Source: Enhydrobacter aerosaccus (lineage in GTDB: Bacteria; Pseudomonadota; Alphaproteobacteria; Reyranellales; Reyranellaceae). Taken from it: a stretch of 64,000 nt of DNA. Shown piece after piece: positions 27,176 through 36,389 of this stretch. The stretch covers positions 1-64,000 of the forward strand of contig CAIKZO010000044.1 in NCBI GenBank assembly GCA_903832005.1. The letters run 5' to 3'. The translations under genes and the position numbers were made by a program. Position 1 is the first letter of the stretch, and each line of letters opens with the position of its first letter. The notes under the pieces are model-generated. The model had not been told where the DNA came from. It was given only the letters and a program-made list of their open reading frames with translations, and did no database searches.

Positions 27176-29294
27176 TTCCTCTGGGCCTGATTCCATTCGT
27201 CTTGCCGTCGACATCGGCGGCACCTTCACCGACGTGGTGCTGGAGACGCCCAACGCGCGCTTCTCGACCAAGGTGCTGACGACCAAGACGGCGCCGGAAG
27301 AGGGCGTGCTCGACGGCATCCTGAAGGCGCTGAAGCTCGGCAAGATCGAGCCGAAGGAAGTTGGCCTGATCGTGCACGGCACGACCCTGGCCACCAACGC
27401 CATCATCGAGCGCAAGGGCGCACTCACGGCGCTGGTCACGACCCAGGGCTTCCGCGACTCGATCGAGATCGCGCAGGAGAACCGCTTCGAGCAGTACGAC
27501 ATCTTCATCGAGAAGCCCGAGCCGCTGGTGCCGCGCACCTTGCGCTTCACGATCCCCGAAAGGGTCGATGCCAAGGGCGGCGTGCGTCTCGCGCTCGACG
27601 AGAAGGCAGTCGAAGCGCTGGCCGAGACCTTGAAGGTGAAGAAGGTCGAAGCCGTCGCCATCGGTTACCTGCACAGCTACGCCAATCCCGCGCACGAGAA
27701 GCGCACGGCAGAGATCCTGGCCGCGAAGCTGCCGGGCGTGCGCCTGTCGGTGTCGAGCGAGATCTGCCCCGAGGTGCGTGAGTACGAGCGTTTCTCGACG
27801 ACTGTCGCCAACGCTTATGTCCAGCCGCTGATGGGCCAATATCTCGAGAACCTGAAGAAGCGCATCGCGGTGTCGGGCTTCGATTGCCCGATCCTGCTGA
27901 TGACCTCGGGCGGCGGCCTCACGACGCTGGAAACCGCGGCGCGCTTCCCGATCCGCCTCGTCGAGTCGGGCCCGGCCGGCGGCGTGATCCTGTCGACCCA
28001 TATCGCCGAGAACATGGGCATCGACCGCATATTGTCGTTCGACATGGGCGGCACCACCGCCAAGATCTGCATCATCGACGACGGCAAGCCGATGGCCTCG
28101 CGCAGCTTCGAGGTCGACCGCCGCTACCGCTTCATGAAGGGCTCGGGCCTGCCGGTGCGCATTCCCGTGATCGAGATGGTCGAGATCGGCGCGGGCGGCG
28201 GATCGCTCGCTAGTGTCGACGCGATGAAGCGCATCAATGTCGGCCCCGAGAGCGCGGGGTCCGATCCCGGCCCCGCCTGCTACTCGCGCGGCGGCAGCCA
28301 TCCCGCCGTCACCGACGCCAACGTCGTGTTGGGCCGCATCGATCCCGACCGCTTCGCCGGCGGCTCGATCATGCTCGACGCCAAGCTGTCGGGCGCGGCG
28401 CTCGATACGCATGTCGGCAGCAAGCTCGAACTCGACACCACCATGGCGGCGTTCGGCGTCTCCGAGGTCGTCGAAGAGAACATGGCCAACGCGGCCCGCG
28501 TCCACGCCGTCGAGCGCGGCGCGGAGCTCGAAGGCCGCACCCTCATCGCCTTCGGTGGCGGCGCGCCGCTTCATGCCGCGCGTCTCGCCGAAAAGCTCGG
28601 CATCACCGACGTGCTGATCCCGGCCGGCGCCGGTGTCGGCTCTGCCGTGGGCTTCCTGCGCGCCCCGATCGCCTTCGAGGTCGTGCGCTCGAAGTTCGTG
28701 CGGCTCTCGGCTTTCGATCCGGCCGAGGTCAACGCCATGTTCGCCGCGATGGCAAAGGAGGCGACCGACGTGGTGAAGCTCGGCGCCCCCGCCGGCGCAC
28801 CGATCAAGATCAGCTGCAGCGCCGACATGCGCTATGCGGGCCAGGGCCACGAGATCCTGGTCGATCTTCCCGACGGCCCGTTCACCAAGGCGACCGTCGC
28901 CGAGCTGCAGAAGCGCTTCGACGCGGGCTATCGCGCTTTGTTCAGCCGCGTGATCCCGGCCCTCGACATCGAAGTCGTGGGCTGGATCCTGCGCGCCGAG
29001 ACGCCGGCGCCCGGCCGCGCCGCCGACCTGCCGAAGACGGCCGCAGCCGCGGGCGACAAGCCGGCGCCCGTCGGCACGCGCAACCTGTTCGATCCGATGG
29101 AACGCGATTTTCGGTCGGTGCCGGTCTATGCTCGCGCGGCACTGAAGCCCGGCAACACGATCCAGGGTCCCGCTGTCATCGCCGAGGACGAGACCACCAC
29201 CATCATCACGTCCGGATTCACCGCCGCGCTCGACTCCTCGGGCGCCATTCGTCTCACGGCCAAGAAGGCCGCGCTTCAGGAGGCCGCACAATGA
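27153..29294 (+). CDS. Hydantoinase/oxoprolinase subunit A (HyuA family)
   Basis: The 713-residue ASKHA-fold protein begins RLAVDIGGTFTDVVLE, the phosphate-binding loop of ATP-dependent hydantoinases and 5-oxoprolinases. It has GTTLATNAIIERKGA, the second phosphate site FDMGGTTAKICII and the adenosine motif FGGGAPLHAARLAEKLG. Together with HyuB it opens five-membered cyclic amides at the cost of ATP. ATG 27153 is chosen because GGAGAG lies seven bases upstream; this start sits 23 bases inside the ATPase gene. The stop overlaps hyuB as ATGA. Linked to a peptide-type transporter, the likely substrates are pyroglutamate, hydantoins or carbamoyl amides; sequence alone does not decide which. Confidence 0.9.
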   Translation: MPPATTPNSSGPDSIRLAVDIGGTFTDVVLETPNARFSTKVLTTKTAPEEGVLDGILKALKLGKIEPKEVGLIVHGTTLATNAIIERKGALTALVTTQGFRDSIEIAQENRFEQYDIFIEKPEPLVPRTLRFTIPERVDAKGGVRLALDEKAVEALAETLKVKKVEAVAIGYLHSYANPAHEKRTAEILAAKLPGVRLSVSSEICPEVREYERFSTTVANAYVQPLMGQYLENLKKRIAVSGFDCPILLMTSGGGLTTLETAARFPIRLVESGPAGGVILSTHIAENMGIDRILSFDMGGTTAKICIIDDGKPMASRSFEVDRRYRFMKGSGLPVRIPVIEMVEIGAGGGSLASVDAMKRINVGPESAGSDPGPACYSRGGSHPAVTDANVVLGRIDPDRFAGGSIMLDAKLSGAALDTHVGSKLELDTTMAAFGVSEVVEENMANAARVHAVERGAELEGRTLIAFGGGAPLHAARLAEKLGITDVLIPAGAGVGSAVGFLRAPIAFEVVRSKFVRLSAFDPAEVNAMFAAMAKEATDVVKLGAPAGAPIKISCSADMRYAGQGHEILVDLPDGPFTKATVAELQKRFDAGYRALFSRVIPALDIEVVGWILRAETPAPGRAADLPKTAAAAGDKPAPVGTRNLFDPMERDFRSVPVYARAALKPGNTIQGPAVIAEDETTTIITSGFTAALDSSGAIRLTAKKAALQEAAQ

Positions 29295-31060
29295 GCACAG
29301 CCAATACTAGCGCCAAGAGGGCAAACCATCCGCTGAGCCGCATCGAATACCAGGTGATGTGGAACCGCCTGATCTCCGTGGTCGAAGAGCAGGCGCAAAC
29401 GCTCGTGCGCACGGCCTTCGGCACGGCGACCCGCGAGGCGGGCGATCTTTCCGCCGGTGTCTACGACACCAAGGGCCGCATGCTGGCCCAGGCCGTGACC
29501 GGCACGCCGGGCCATGTGAACTCGATGGCGGCGTCCGTGGGCTACGTGCTCGACAAGGTGCCGCTCGCCAAGATGAGCGACGGCGATGCCTATATCGTCA
29601 ACGATCCGTGGCAGGGCACCGGCCATCTGAACGACATCGTGATCGTGACGCCGACGTTCCGTCGCGGCACGGCGGTCGGCCTGTTCGCCTGCACGCTCCA
29701 CGTCGTCGACATCGGCGGCCGCGGCATCATCGGCGAGGCCAAGCAGGTCTACGAGGAAGGCATCTATATCCCGATCACCAAGATCGTTGACAAGGGTGAG
29801 ATGAACGACTGGCTGATCGACATCATCAAGGCCAACGTGCGCGAGCCCATCCAGGTGATCGGCGACATCTATTCCGAGATCGCGTCCAACGAAGTGGGCG
29901 GCAAGCGCCTGGTCGCGATGATGGACGAGTTCGGCCTCGAGCATCTCGACGATCTCGCCAAGCACGTGCTCGACCATTCGCGCGAGGCCAGCCTCGAGGC
30001 GATCAACAAGCTCAAGCACGGCACCTACACCAACTCGATGACGGTCGACGGCATCAACGGCGTGCCGATGGAGTTGAAGGCCAAGCTCACCATCGGACCG
30101 ACCGGCATCGACGTCGACTTCGCCGGCTCGGCGGGCGTCGTGCAGTACGGTATCAACGTCCCGCTCTGCTACACCGAGGCCTACACGAGCTTCGGCGTGA
30201 AGTGCATCGTGGCGCCGCATGTGCCCAACAACTGGGCCTCGCTGGCGACGATCCGCGTCACCGCGCCCGAAGGCTGCATCCTGAACGCCAAGCATCCGCT
30301 TGCTGTCGCCGGCCGCTCGATCATCGGGCAGATGCTGCCCGACGTCGTATTCGGCTGCCTGCAGCAGGCGATCCCCGACGGCGTGCCGGCCGAGGGCACC
30401 TCGTGCCTCTGGAACATCCGCCTGATGGGCGGCATCGGCCGCGTCGAAGGCGACGCCGCGAAGCTTGTGAAGGCGACGGCCTATGCGGTGACCGGTTTCC
30501 ACTCCGGCGGCACCGGCGCACGCCCCAAGCTCGACGGTCTCAGCGCGACGGCCTTCCCGTCAGGCGTGCGCAACGTCCCGGTCGAGATCACCGAGACGAT
30601 CGCGCCCGTGCTGTTCTGGCACAAGGAGTACCGCCAGGATTCCGGCGGTGCCGGCGAGTTCCGCGGCGGCCTGGGCCAGGTGGTGGAAATCGAGACCGCG
30701 GAGGAAATGCCTTTCACGATCTCCTCGTCCTACGACCGCGTCTACTTCCCGCCGCGCGGCCGCCTCGGCGGCCTGAGCGGCGCGACCGGCAAGATCGAGG
30801 CCGTGCATTCGGGCAAGCAACTCCCGCCCAAGGCCTCGTCGAGCATCCCGGTCGGCGAGCGCTTGCGCGTCTCGATGCCGGGCGGCGGTGGCTACGGCGA
30901 CCCGCACAAGCGCCCGTCCGCGAAGGTGGCCGACGATGTCGAGCGCGGGCTGGTCTCGCTCCAATCGGCACGCGAGCACTATGGCGTGGCGATCAAGGCC
31001 GACGGCTCCGTCGACGAGGGGGAGACGGCGCGGCTTAGGACAAAGGTGGCGGCGGAGTGA
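29291..31060 (+). CDS. Hydantoinase/oxoprolinase subunit B (HyuB family)
   Basis: The 589-residue protein has the family blocks LVRTAFGTATREAGDLSAGV, GHVNSMAASV, NDPWQGTGHLNDIV and FHSGGTGARP. It ends in the glycine-rich MPGGGGYGDPHKR segment typical of HyuB. It is the catalytic partner of HyuA; metal-binding residues probably lie in the HLND and CTLHVVDIGG region. It is coupled to hyuA by ATGA and is the last gene of the operon begun at 21725. Its normal length suggests an intact enzyme. Confidence 0.9.
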   Translation: MSTANTSAKRANHPLSRIEYQVMWNRLISVVEEQAQTLVRTAFGTATREAGDLSAGVYDTKGRMLAQAVTGTPGHVNSMAASVGYVLDKVPLAKMSDGDAYIVNDPWQGTGHLNDIVIVTPTFRRGTAVGLFACTLHVVDIGGRGIIGEAKQVYEEGIYIPITKIVDKGEMNDWLIDIIKANVREPIQVIGDIYSEIASNEVGGKRLVAMMDEFGLEHLDDLAKHVLDHSREASLEAINKLKHGTYTNSMTVDGINGVPMELKAKLTIGPTGIDVDFAGSAGVVQYGINVPLCYTEAYTSFGVKCIVAPHVPNNWASLATIRVTAPEGCILNAKHPLAVAGRSIIGQMLPDVVFGCLQQAIPDGVPAEGTSCLWNIRLMGGIGRVEGDAAKLVKATAYAVTGFHSGGTGARPKLDGLSATAFPSGVRNVPVEITETIAPVLFWHKEYRQDSGGAGEFRGGLGQVVEIETAEEMPFTISSSYDRVYFPPRGRLGGLSGATGKIEAVHSGKQLPPKASSSIPVGERLRVSMPGGGGYGDPHKRPSAKVADDVERGLVSLQSAREHYGVAIKADGSVDEGETARLRTKVAAE

Positions 31061-31073
31061 GCGCCCTCGGCGC

Positions 31074-31099
31074 TCATCCCGAGCCTTTGCGAGGGATCT
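31074..31099. repeat. Diverged copy of the TCATCCTGAGCG-type dispersed repeat
   Basis: TCATCCCGAGC, a short variable centre, then GCGAGGGATCT match the outer parts of the 26-base repeat found intact at 51685 and 55080. It lies just after hyuB and may be a decayed half element. Confidence 0.4.
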
Positions 31100-31225
31100 C
31101 TCCGATCTGCTAGCCGCAGTGCTTTTGGGCGTGTTCTGATTTCGGCAACACGACCCACGCGTATTCGTTCTATCGCTTCCGGCTCCCGGTGCGCTTGATG
31201 CTGCAGAAATTGCGCACGGGCCCCA

Positions 31226-31999
31226 ATGCCGACTTCGGCCTCAGATCCTTCAGCATCCGTCATCGAAGCGCGGGTCGTCAGTAAGCGGTTCGGAACGCTT
31301 ACCGTCTTGTCCGGCGTCTCGTTGAGCGTAAAAGAAGGCGAGATCGTCTCCCTCATCGGGCCGTCGGGCTCGGGAAAGACGACCCTGCTGCGCTGCATGG
31401 CGCTTCTCGAGCCGGTCAGCGGTGGCGAGATCGCCCTTGAAGGGCTCACGGTTGCCCGTCCGAATGCCGATCGCGCGTTGCGGAAAGCGGCGCTTAAAAG
31501 CCGGCGCGAGATCGGGATGGTGTTCCAGCAGTTCAATCTCTGGCCGCATCTCACGGTGCTGCAGAATATCGTGGAAGCGCCGATCTACGTGAAACGGATG
31601 GACCGCGCCTCCGCGACGGCGCTGGCCGTCGAGCTCCTGAAAAAAGTCGGCCTCGAAGAAAAGAAGGACGAGTATCCGGGCCGTCTCTCGGGCGGGCAGC
31701 AGCAGCGCGTCGCGATCGCCCGCACACTCGCGATGTCGCCTCGCGTCCTGCTCTTCGACGAACCGACATCTGCTCTCGATCCGGAACTGCGTCACGAGGT
31801 GCTGGCGGTAATGCAGCAACTGGCAAGCGAAGGTCAGACGATGGTCGTGGTCACGCACGAGATGGGATTTGCCCGGCGGGTCGGGTCCCGCGTGGTGTTC
31901 CTCGATGGCGGACAGATCGTCGAAGACTCCGATTCCAAGGCTTTCTTTGACGCACCGCGAACAACACGCGCTCGCACTTTTATCGAAAGGATGATGTGA
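31226..31999 (+). CDS. Polar amino acid ABC transporter ATPase (GlnQ/HisP type)
   Basis: The 257-residue ATPase has Walker A GPSGSGKTT, the Q-loop VFQQFNLWPHLTVLQNI typical of polar amino acid systems, signature LSGGQQQRVAIARTLA, Walker B LLFDEPTSALD and the switch histidine in VVVTHEMGFA. It is the first gene of the second uptake/catabolism cluster. Its stop overlaps the GTG-start option of the receptor gene. Some 160 bases of non-coding sequence upstream should carry the promoter. Confidence 0.92.
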   Translation: MPTSASDPSASVIEARVVSKRFGTLTVLSGVSLSVKEGEIVSLIGPSGSGKTTLLRCMALLEPVSGGEIALEGLTVARPNADRALRKAALKSRREIGMVFQQFNLWPHLTVLQNIVEAPIYVKRMDRASATALAVELLKKVGLEEKKDEYPGRLSGGQQQRVAIARTLAMSPRVLLFDEPTSALDPELRHEVLAVMQQLASEGQTMVVVTHEMGFARRVGSRVVFLDGGQIVEDSDSKAFFDAPRTTRARTFIERMM

Positions 32000-32805
32000 C
32001 CATGATGTCTCGATTTGCCCGCCTCCTGGCCGCTGCCTGTGCCGTTACCGTCGGCGCGACACTGCCCGCCGCCGCCCAGCAACGGGAATCCAAGCTCGTC
32101 ACCGTCACCAAATCGGGCAAGCTCCGCGTCTGCCAGGTGCCGACGTATTACGGCATCTCGTTCCGGAACCCGAAGACCAACGAGCTTGAAGGTATCGACG
32201 TCGACCTGTCGAAGGAGCTGGCGAAGGAACTCGGCGCCAAGCTCGAAATCGTCGAGACGGGCTGGGTTACCTTCATTGCAGATCTGCAGGCCAACAAGTG
32301 CGACATCGGCATGTTCGCCGTGGGCGCAACTCTCAAGCGCGCGCAAGCCGTGGAATTCTCCGATCCGTATCTCCAGTCCGGCGTCTACGCGATCGTCAAG
32401 AAGGACAGCAAGTACCAGAACTGGGGCGAGATCGACCAGGCGGGCAATCGGATCGCCGTGACGATGGGCGCCTTCATGGAGCCCTACATGAGGGCAAATA
32501 CCAAGAAGGCTGACATCAACGCCCTGGCGCCGCCTGCCAACGGCCTGAGCGAGGTCGGCGCGGGTCGCGCTGACATCTACGTCACCGACTATCCCGCAGG
32601 GATGCGGATCATCAAGGAATTCGACTGGGCCCGGCTGGTTGCGCCGACGGAGCCGCTGGGCATCACGCCGTACTCCTATGTGGTGGCGCCGGGCGACCAG
32701 ATCTGGCTGAACTACATCAATCTCTTCGTGCGCACGATAAAGCTCGACGGTCGTCTCAAGGCCTACGCGGCAAAACATGAGCTCGGACCCATCGTCGCTC
32801 CATGA
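31996..32805 (+). CDS. Polar amino acid ABC receptor (SBP family 3)
   Basis: The 269-residue product has a Sec leader ending ALPAAAQ-like (ARLLAAACAVTVGATLPAAA). The receptor then follows family 3: GKLRVCQVPTYYGISF, EGIDVDLSKELAKELGAKLEIV, NKCDIGMFAVGATLKRAQAVEFSDPYL. The start is ambiguous: GTG 31996 overlaps the ATPase stop, while ATG 32002 sits ten bases after GAAAGGA and would shorten the leader by two residues. Unlike typical systems the order is ATPase, receptor, permease. Ligand probably an amino acid or an amine. Confidence 0.88.
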   Translation: MTMMSRFARLLAAACAVTVGATLPAAAQQRESKLVTVTKSGKLRVCQVPTYYGISFRNPKTNELEGIDVDLSKELAKELGAKLEIVETGWVTFIADLQANKCDIGMFAVGATLKRAQAVEFSDPYLQSGVYAIVKKDSKYQNWGEIDQAGNRIAVTMGAFMEPYMRANTKKADINALAPPANGLSEVGAGRADIYVTDYPAGMRIIKEFDWARLVAPTEPLGITPYSYVVAPGDQIWLNYINLFVRTIKLDGRLKAYAAKHELGPIVAP

Positions 32806-33467
32806 GCTACCAATTCAGATGGGACATCGTTGTCAGCAACTTCCCGTTCCTGCTCGCAGGACTGTGGGAGACATTGCTGATCTCGGCGGTGACCCTGATC
32901 CTGGCCATGCTGGGCGGCCTGCTGATCGTCAGCCTGGACATGTCGCAGTCGCGGCCGGTGCGGGCCATCAGCATCGGCTTTGGCGAGATCGTCCGGAATA
33001 CGCCGATCCTGGTCCAGCTTCTCTGGATCTACTACGTCCTGCCGATGGCTTTCGATGTCCAGATATCGGCATTCGTGGGGGCAATCGTCGGCCTGTCCGT
33101 CTATGCGTCGGCTTTCATCGGCGAGGTCTATCGGGCGGGAATCCAGGGAGTGCCCAAAGGGCATCGCGAGGCGGCGGCGGTTCTTGGCATGTCGAAGCTG
33201 CACACGTTCGGGCGGATCGTCCTGCCGCAGGCCTTTCGCGCGAGCCTGCCACCTCTGGCGTCGAACTTCGTGCAGCTGATCAAGTATTCATCGTTGGCGT
33301 CCGTGCTGTCGGTGCCCGAGATCACAAGAAAGGGCATCGAGCTCGCCTCGTCGACATTCAGGCCGCTCGAGATCTTCACATTCATCGCGGTTGTCTATTT
33401 CTGCATCTGTTGGCCGCTTTCGCTGTCCATCAGGTGGTTCGAAGGAAGAAGCCTGCAGCGCAGGTAG
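32802..33467 (+). CDS. Polar amino acid ABC permease (HisM/GlnP type)
   Basis: The 221-residue inner-membrane protein has about five helices. The N-terminal GLWETLLISAVTLILAMLGG block and EIVRNTPILVQLLWIYYVLP are diagnostic of the family, and the EAA loop is HREAAAVLGMSKLHTFGRIVLPQA. Only one permease gene is present, so the channel would be a homodimer. It overlaps the receptor stop as ATGA; ridA follows after 40 bases. Confidence 0.9.
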   Translation: MSYQFRWDIVVSNFPFLLAGLWETLLISAVTLILAMLGGLLIVSLDMSQSRPVRAISIGFGEIVRNTPILVQLLWIYYVLPMAFDVQISAFVGAIVGLSVYASAFIGEVYRAGIQGVPKGHREAAAVLGMSKLHTFGRIVLPQAFRASLPPLASNFVQLIKYSSLASVLSVPEITRKGIELASSTFRPLEIFTFIAVVYFCICWPLSLSIRWFEGRSLQRR

Positions 33468-33507
33468 AGGTGTCTATCAAGTCCGAAGAAAAGATGAGGG
33501 AATGACA

Positions 33508-33897
33508 ATGGCGTACACTGTCGAAACCAAGAACCTGACAGAACACAACAATCCGATGTCGCATGCCACGATCATCGGGCCTTGGGTTTACACCCTGGGA
33601 ACCGGCGGCATCGACTATAAGGCGAGGAAGATCGTCTCGGCGGACATCGTCGAGCAGACCGAACAGTCGATGCGCAATCTGACGGCCATTCTGGAAGCGT
33701 GCGGTGCGACGCTCAAGGATGTCGTGAAGGCAAACGTTTATCTGGTCGACATTGCCGACTATGATCGGGTGAACGCCGTCTACATGCGGCACATGGGTGG
33801 GCATCGGCCCGCGCGTTGCTGCATCGGTGTGGCCTCGCTGCCGTCGGACGAAAAGATGAAGATCGAAATGGTGGCTTATGTACCCAGTCGTGCCTAG
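33508..33897 (+). CDS. RidA/YjgF/Rid family protein
   Basis: The 129-residue trimer-forming protein has the Rid core, including ALKDVVKANVYLVD-type and HRPARCCIGVASLPSDEKMKIEMVAYV, where the arginine of PAR corresponds to the residue that holds the carboxylate of imine substrates. RidA proteins hydrolyse reactive enamine/imine intermediates released by PLP enzymes. ATG 33508 is chosen over ATG 33502 because GAGGG at 33496-33500 is seven bases from the former and one from the latter. Its presence next to an aminotransferase supports an amine or amino acid catabolic cluster. Confidence 0.88.
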   Translation: MAYTVETKNLTEHNNPMSHATIIGPWVYTLGTGGIDYKARKIVSADIVEQTEQSMRNLTAILEACGATLKDVVKANVYLVDIADYDRVNAVYMRHMGGHRPARCCIGVASLPSDEKMKIEMVAYVPSRA

Positions 33898-33909
33898 GCG
33901 GCGCTCGGT

Positions 33910-34809
33910 TTGATAGATCCTGCTCTCCGGTACTTTCTCGAAGTCGCGGAGTGCGGATCTATTCGCTTGGCCGCGGATCGCCTTCAGATCGCGCCCAGCG
34001 CGATCAGCCGACAGATCAAGTTGCTCGAGCATCAGCTGGGCGCCGACCTGCTGACTCGGAACCGGCTCGGCATTGCGCTCACCGAGCAGGGGAGGCTGGT
34101 GGTTGCCTTTGCTCAGGGCACTCGCAAGGAAGTCGAGCACCTGAAGGCTGCGATCGACGATCTGAGCGAATTAAGGCGGGGCGTCGTGAGACTGGCGGTC
34201 GTCGAAGCCACGGTCGATCGGATACTGCCGGTGTGCGTCTCGCGGCTGAGGCAGAAATACCCAAATATCGAAATCAGCGTCGCCATGCTGGGAACCCACC
34301 AGGTGGCGGAGGCGGTGCTCCGACAAGATGCCGACATCGGCGTGGCGCTCGACCCGCCGCTCCGGAGCGAGCTGCTGCTCCGGATGCGCTGGCCCCAGCC
34401 GTTGCGCGCGGTAGCGCGACCCGATCATCCACTCTGGCAAGCCAAGGAGATGACGCTTGCGACGGTCCTGGAACAGCCCCACGTCCTCCCCGATCGCAGC
34501 TTCGGCATCCGGACACTCATCGAACGATCGGCGACGAAGCGGCATTTGAAGACCCGTCCTTTTCTCGAAGCCAATTCGCTGGGCGCATTGAAGACGATTG
34601 CCCAGGCATCGGACGCGGTGACGATCCTTCCGCCGGAATGCATCCTCCGCGAAGAAGCGGCGGGTCAGCTTTCGACCTTGAATATCGACGACCCGATCCT
34701 TTCGCGGGCGGCGATCGACGTCATTACCCTGCGGGCGCCGGCGCTCAGCAAGGCTGCGACGACACTCCTTGCCTACCTTCGACGGGCGATCGCCGACCAT
34801 CGCCTGTGA
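33910..34809 (+). CDS. LysR-family transcriptional regulator
   Basis: The 299-residue regulator has an N-terminal winged helix (LRYFLEVAECGSIRLAADRLQIAPSAISRQIKLLE) followed by a linker helix and the periplasmic-binding-like effector domain. The start is TTG at 33910, 12 bases after ridA. It lies inside the cluster and in the same direction, so it is probably co-transcribed and controls the transporter and catabolic genes in response to their substrate. The 110-base gap before the dehydrogenase may hold an internal regulated promoter. Confidence 0.88.
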   Translation: MIDPALRYFLEVAECGSIRLAADRLQIAPSAISRQIKLLEHQLGADLLTRNRLGIALTEQGRLVVAFAQGTRKEVEHLKAAIDDLSELRRGVVRLAVVEATVDRILPVCVSRLRQKYPNIEISVAMLGTHQVAEAVLRQDADIGVALDPPLRSELLLRMRWPQPLRAVARPDHPLWQAKEMTLATVLEQPHVLPDRSFGIRTLIERSATKRHLKTRPFLEANSLGALKTIAQASDAVTILPPECILREEAAGQLSTLNIDDPILSRAAIDVITLRAPALSKAATTLLAYLRRAIADHRL

Positions 34810-34919
34810 TGGGAGGTGTGATGTTCGAAAAGTCAGAACACCGCTCATCAGCCTTAGCCATTACCTAGCGCCGACCGATCACCCAAAGTCCCGCCCCAAG
34901 TCGTGAATTGGAGGGAACG

Positions 34920-36389
34920 GTGAAAGTGGCGACGGCGCGGTTCGATATCATTCGTTCTCCCTACGACAATGTCCCGGTGGGACAGATGCCGCTCTCCGAC
35001 GAGACGGCCATCGAGATGGCCATTCAGGCGGCCCAGAAGGCATTTCAGGTCATGCGGAAGCTGCCGCGCTTCGTTCGCGCGGACATCCTGGCGCGGGCGG
35101 CGGCGATCATCGAGACGCGGTTCGACGAGTTTGCCGGGCTCATTGCCTCCGAGGCCGGCAAGCCGCTGTACGACGCTCGGGGCGAGGTGGGACGGTCGAT
35201 CTTCAATTTGACGAACGCCGCAGCAGAAGCGCGGCGCTATAGCGGTCACGAAATTCCGCTGGATATGGACGCGCGGGTTTTCGCCTACCAGACGACGCAA
35301 CGCTCCGGACGCCCCATGGATCTGGCGAACGTCAGCCTGGAAGAGCTGTCGGTCCTGCGCCAGCGCGTGGGTATTGCACGCCGGTTTCCGATCGGGCCGA
35401 TCCTCGCGATCGCTCCCTTCAATTTTCCGCTCAACCTGGTCCTGCACAAGGTGGCGCCCGCTCTCGCCGTCGGCAACAGCGTCGTGCTGAAGCCGGCGCC
35501 ACAGACACCGCTTACCTCTTTGCTGCTCGCCGAGGTTTTGACCGAAGCCGGCCTTCCGGAGGGCGCGCTCTCGGTCGTGCACTGCCCCGTTCTGCTGGCG
35601 GAGAAGATGGTCAAGGACGACCGCTTCGCCATGGTGACATTCACCGGCTCGGCCAGCGTCGGATGGCATATCAAGGCCATTGCCGGCCGCAAGAAGGTAT
35701 CTCTCGAGCTCGGTGGCAATGCGGCGGTTATTGTCTGTGCCGACGCAGATCTCGATCTCGCCGCTGAGCGGTGCGTGCGCGGTGGCGTCGTGTATGGCGG
35801 CCAGTACTGTATCGGCGTCCAGCGCATTCTCGTCGAGCAGCCGGTCTACCAGGCGTTCCTCGACCGGCTGGTGACGCGCGTGGCTGCCTGCAAGGTGGGT
35901 GATCCGCTCGTGGAAGGGACGGATGTCGGGCCGGTCATCAACAAGTCATCGGCGGACCGAATCGAAGCGTGGATCACGGAAGCCCGGCGCGAGGGCGCGG
36001 AAGTCAGGGTCGGCGGCAATCGCGAGGGTGCGGTCATAGATCCCACGGTGCTCGTCGGCACCCGCGCCGGCATGAAAGTCGAGGACGAGGAGATCTTCGG
36101 TCCAGTGCTCACCGTCAACAAATTCGATACGTTCGAGCAAGCGGTCTGTCGCGCCAACGCGTCGCGATACGGATTGCAGGGCGGTCTCTTCACGCGTGAC
36201 CTGAAGAGGGCCTTCGGTGCAATCGAGGATTGGGACGTTGGCGGCCTGATGGTCAACGACGTGCCCATCTTCCGACTCGACAACATGCCGTTTGGCGGCT
36301 GGAAGGAGTCCGGGCTCGGGCGCGAGGGCACGACGTACGCGATGGACGAGATGACGGACATCAAGCACCTCGTCATCAACTACGCATGA
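34920..36389 (+). CDS. NAD(P)-dependent aldehyde dehydrogenase
   Basis: The 489-residue enzyme has catalytic C297 in GGQYCIGVQRI, general base E263 in LELGGNAAVIV, the cofactor strand PFNFPLNLVLHKVAPALAVGN and the C-terminal MPFGGWKESGLGREG motif. It groups by eye with lactaldehyde, phosphonoacetaldehyde and non-phosphorylating glyceraldehyde dehydrogenases. GTG 34920 is decided by GGAGGGA at 34910-34916. ATGA overlaps the aminotransferase. It would oxidise the aldehyde made by transamination of an amine or amino acid substrate. Confidence 0.9.
   Translation: MKVATARFDIIRSPYDNVPVGQMPLSDETAIEMAIQAAQKAFQVMRKLPRFVRADILARAAAIIETRFDEFAGLIASEAGKPLYDARGEVGRSIFNLTNAAAEARRYSGHEIPLDMDARVFAYQTTQRSGRPMDLANVSLEELSVLRQRVGIARRFPIGPILAIAPFNFPLNLVLHKVAPALAVGNSVVLKPAPQTPLTSLLLAEVLTEAGLPEGALSVVHCPVLLAEKMVKDDRFAMVTFTGSASVGWHIKAIAGRKKVSLELGGNAAVIVCADADLDLAAERCVRGGVVYGGQYCIGVQRILVEQPVYQAFLDRLVTRVAACKVGDPLVEGTDVGPVINKSSADRIEAWITEARREGAEVRVGGNREGAVIDPTVLVGTRAGMKVEDEEIFGPVLTVNKFDTFEQAVCRANASRYGLQGGLFTRDLKRAFGAIEDWDVGGLMVNDVPIFRLDNMPFGGWKESGLGREGTTYAMDEMTDIKHLVINYA

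Noticed and set aside
27075-29291. Long antisense frame of 738 codons opposite hyuA
   Set aside because: Arginine/histidine/glutamate-rich translation typical of the opposite strand of a GC-rich gene; the forward frame is an obvious HyuA.
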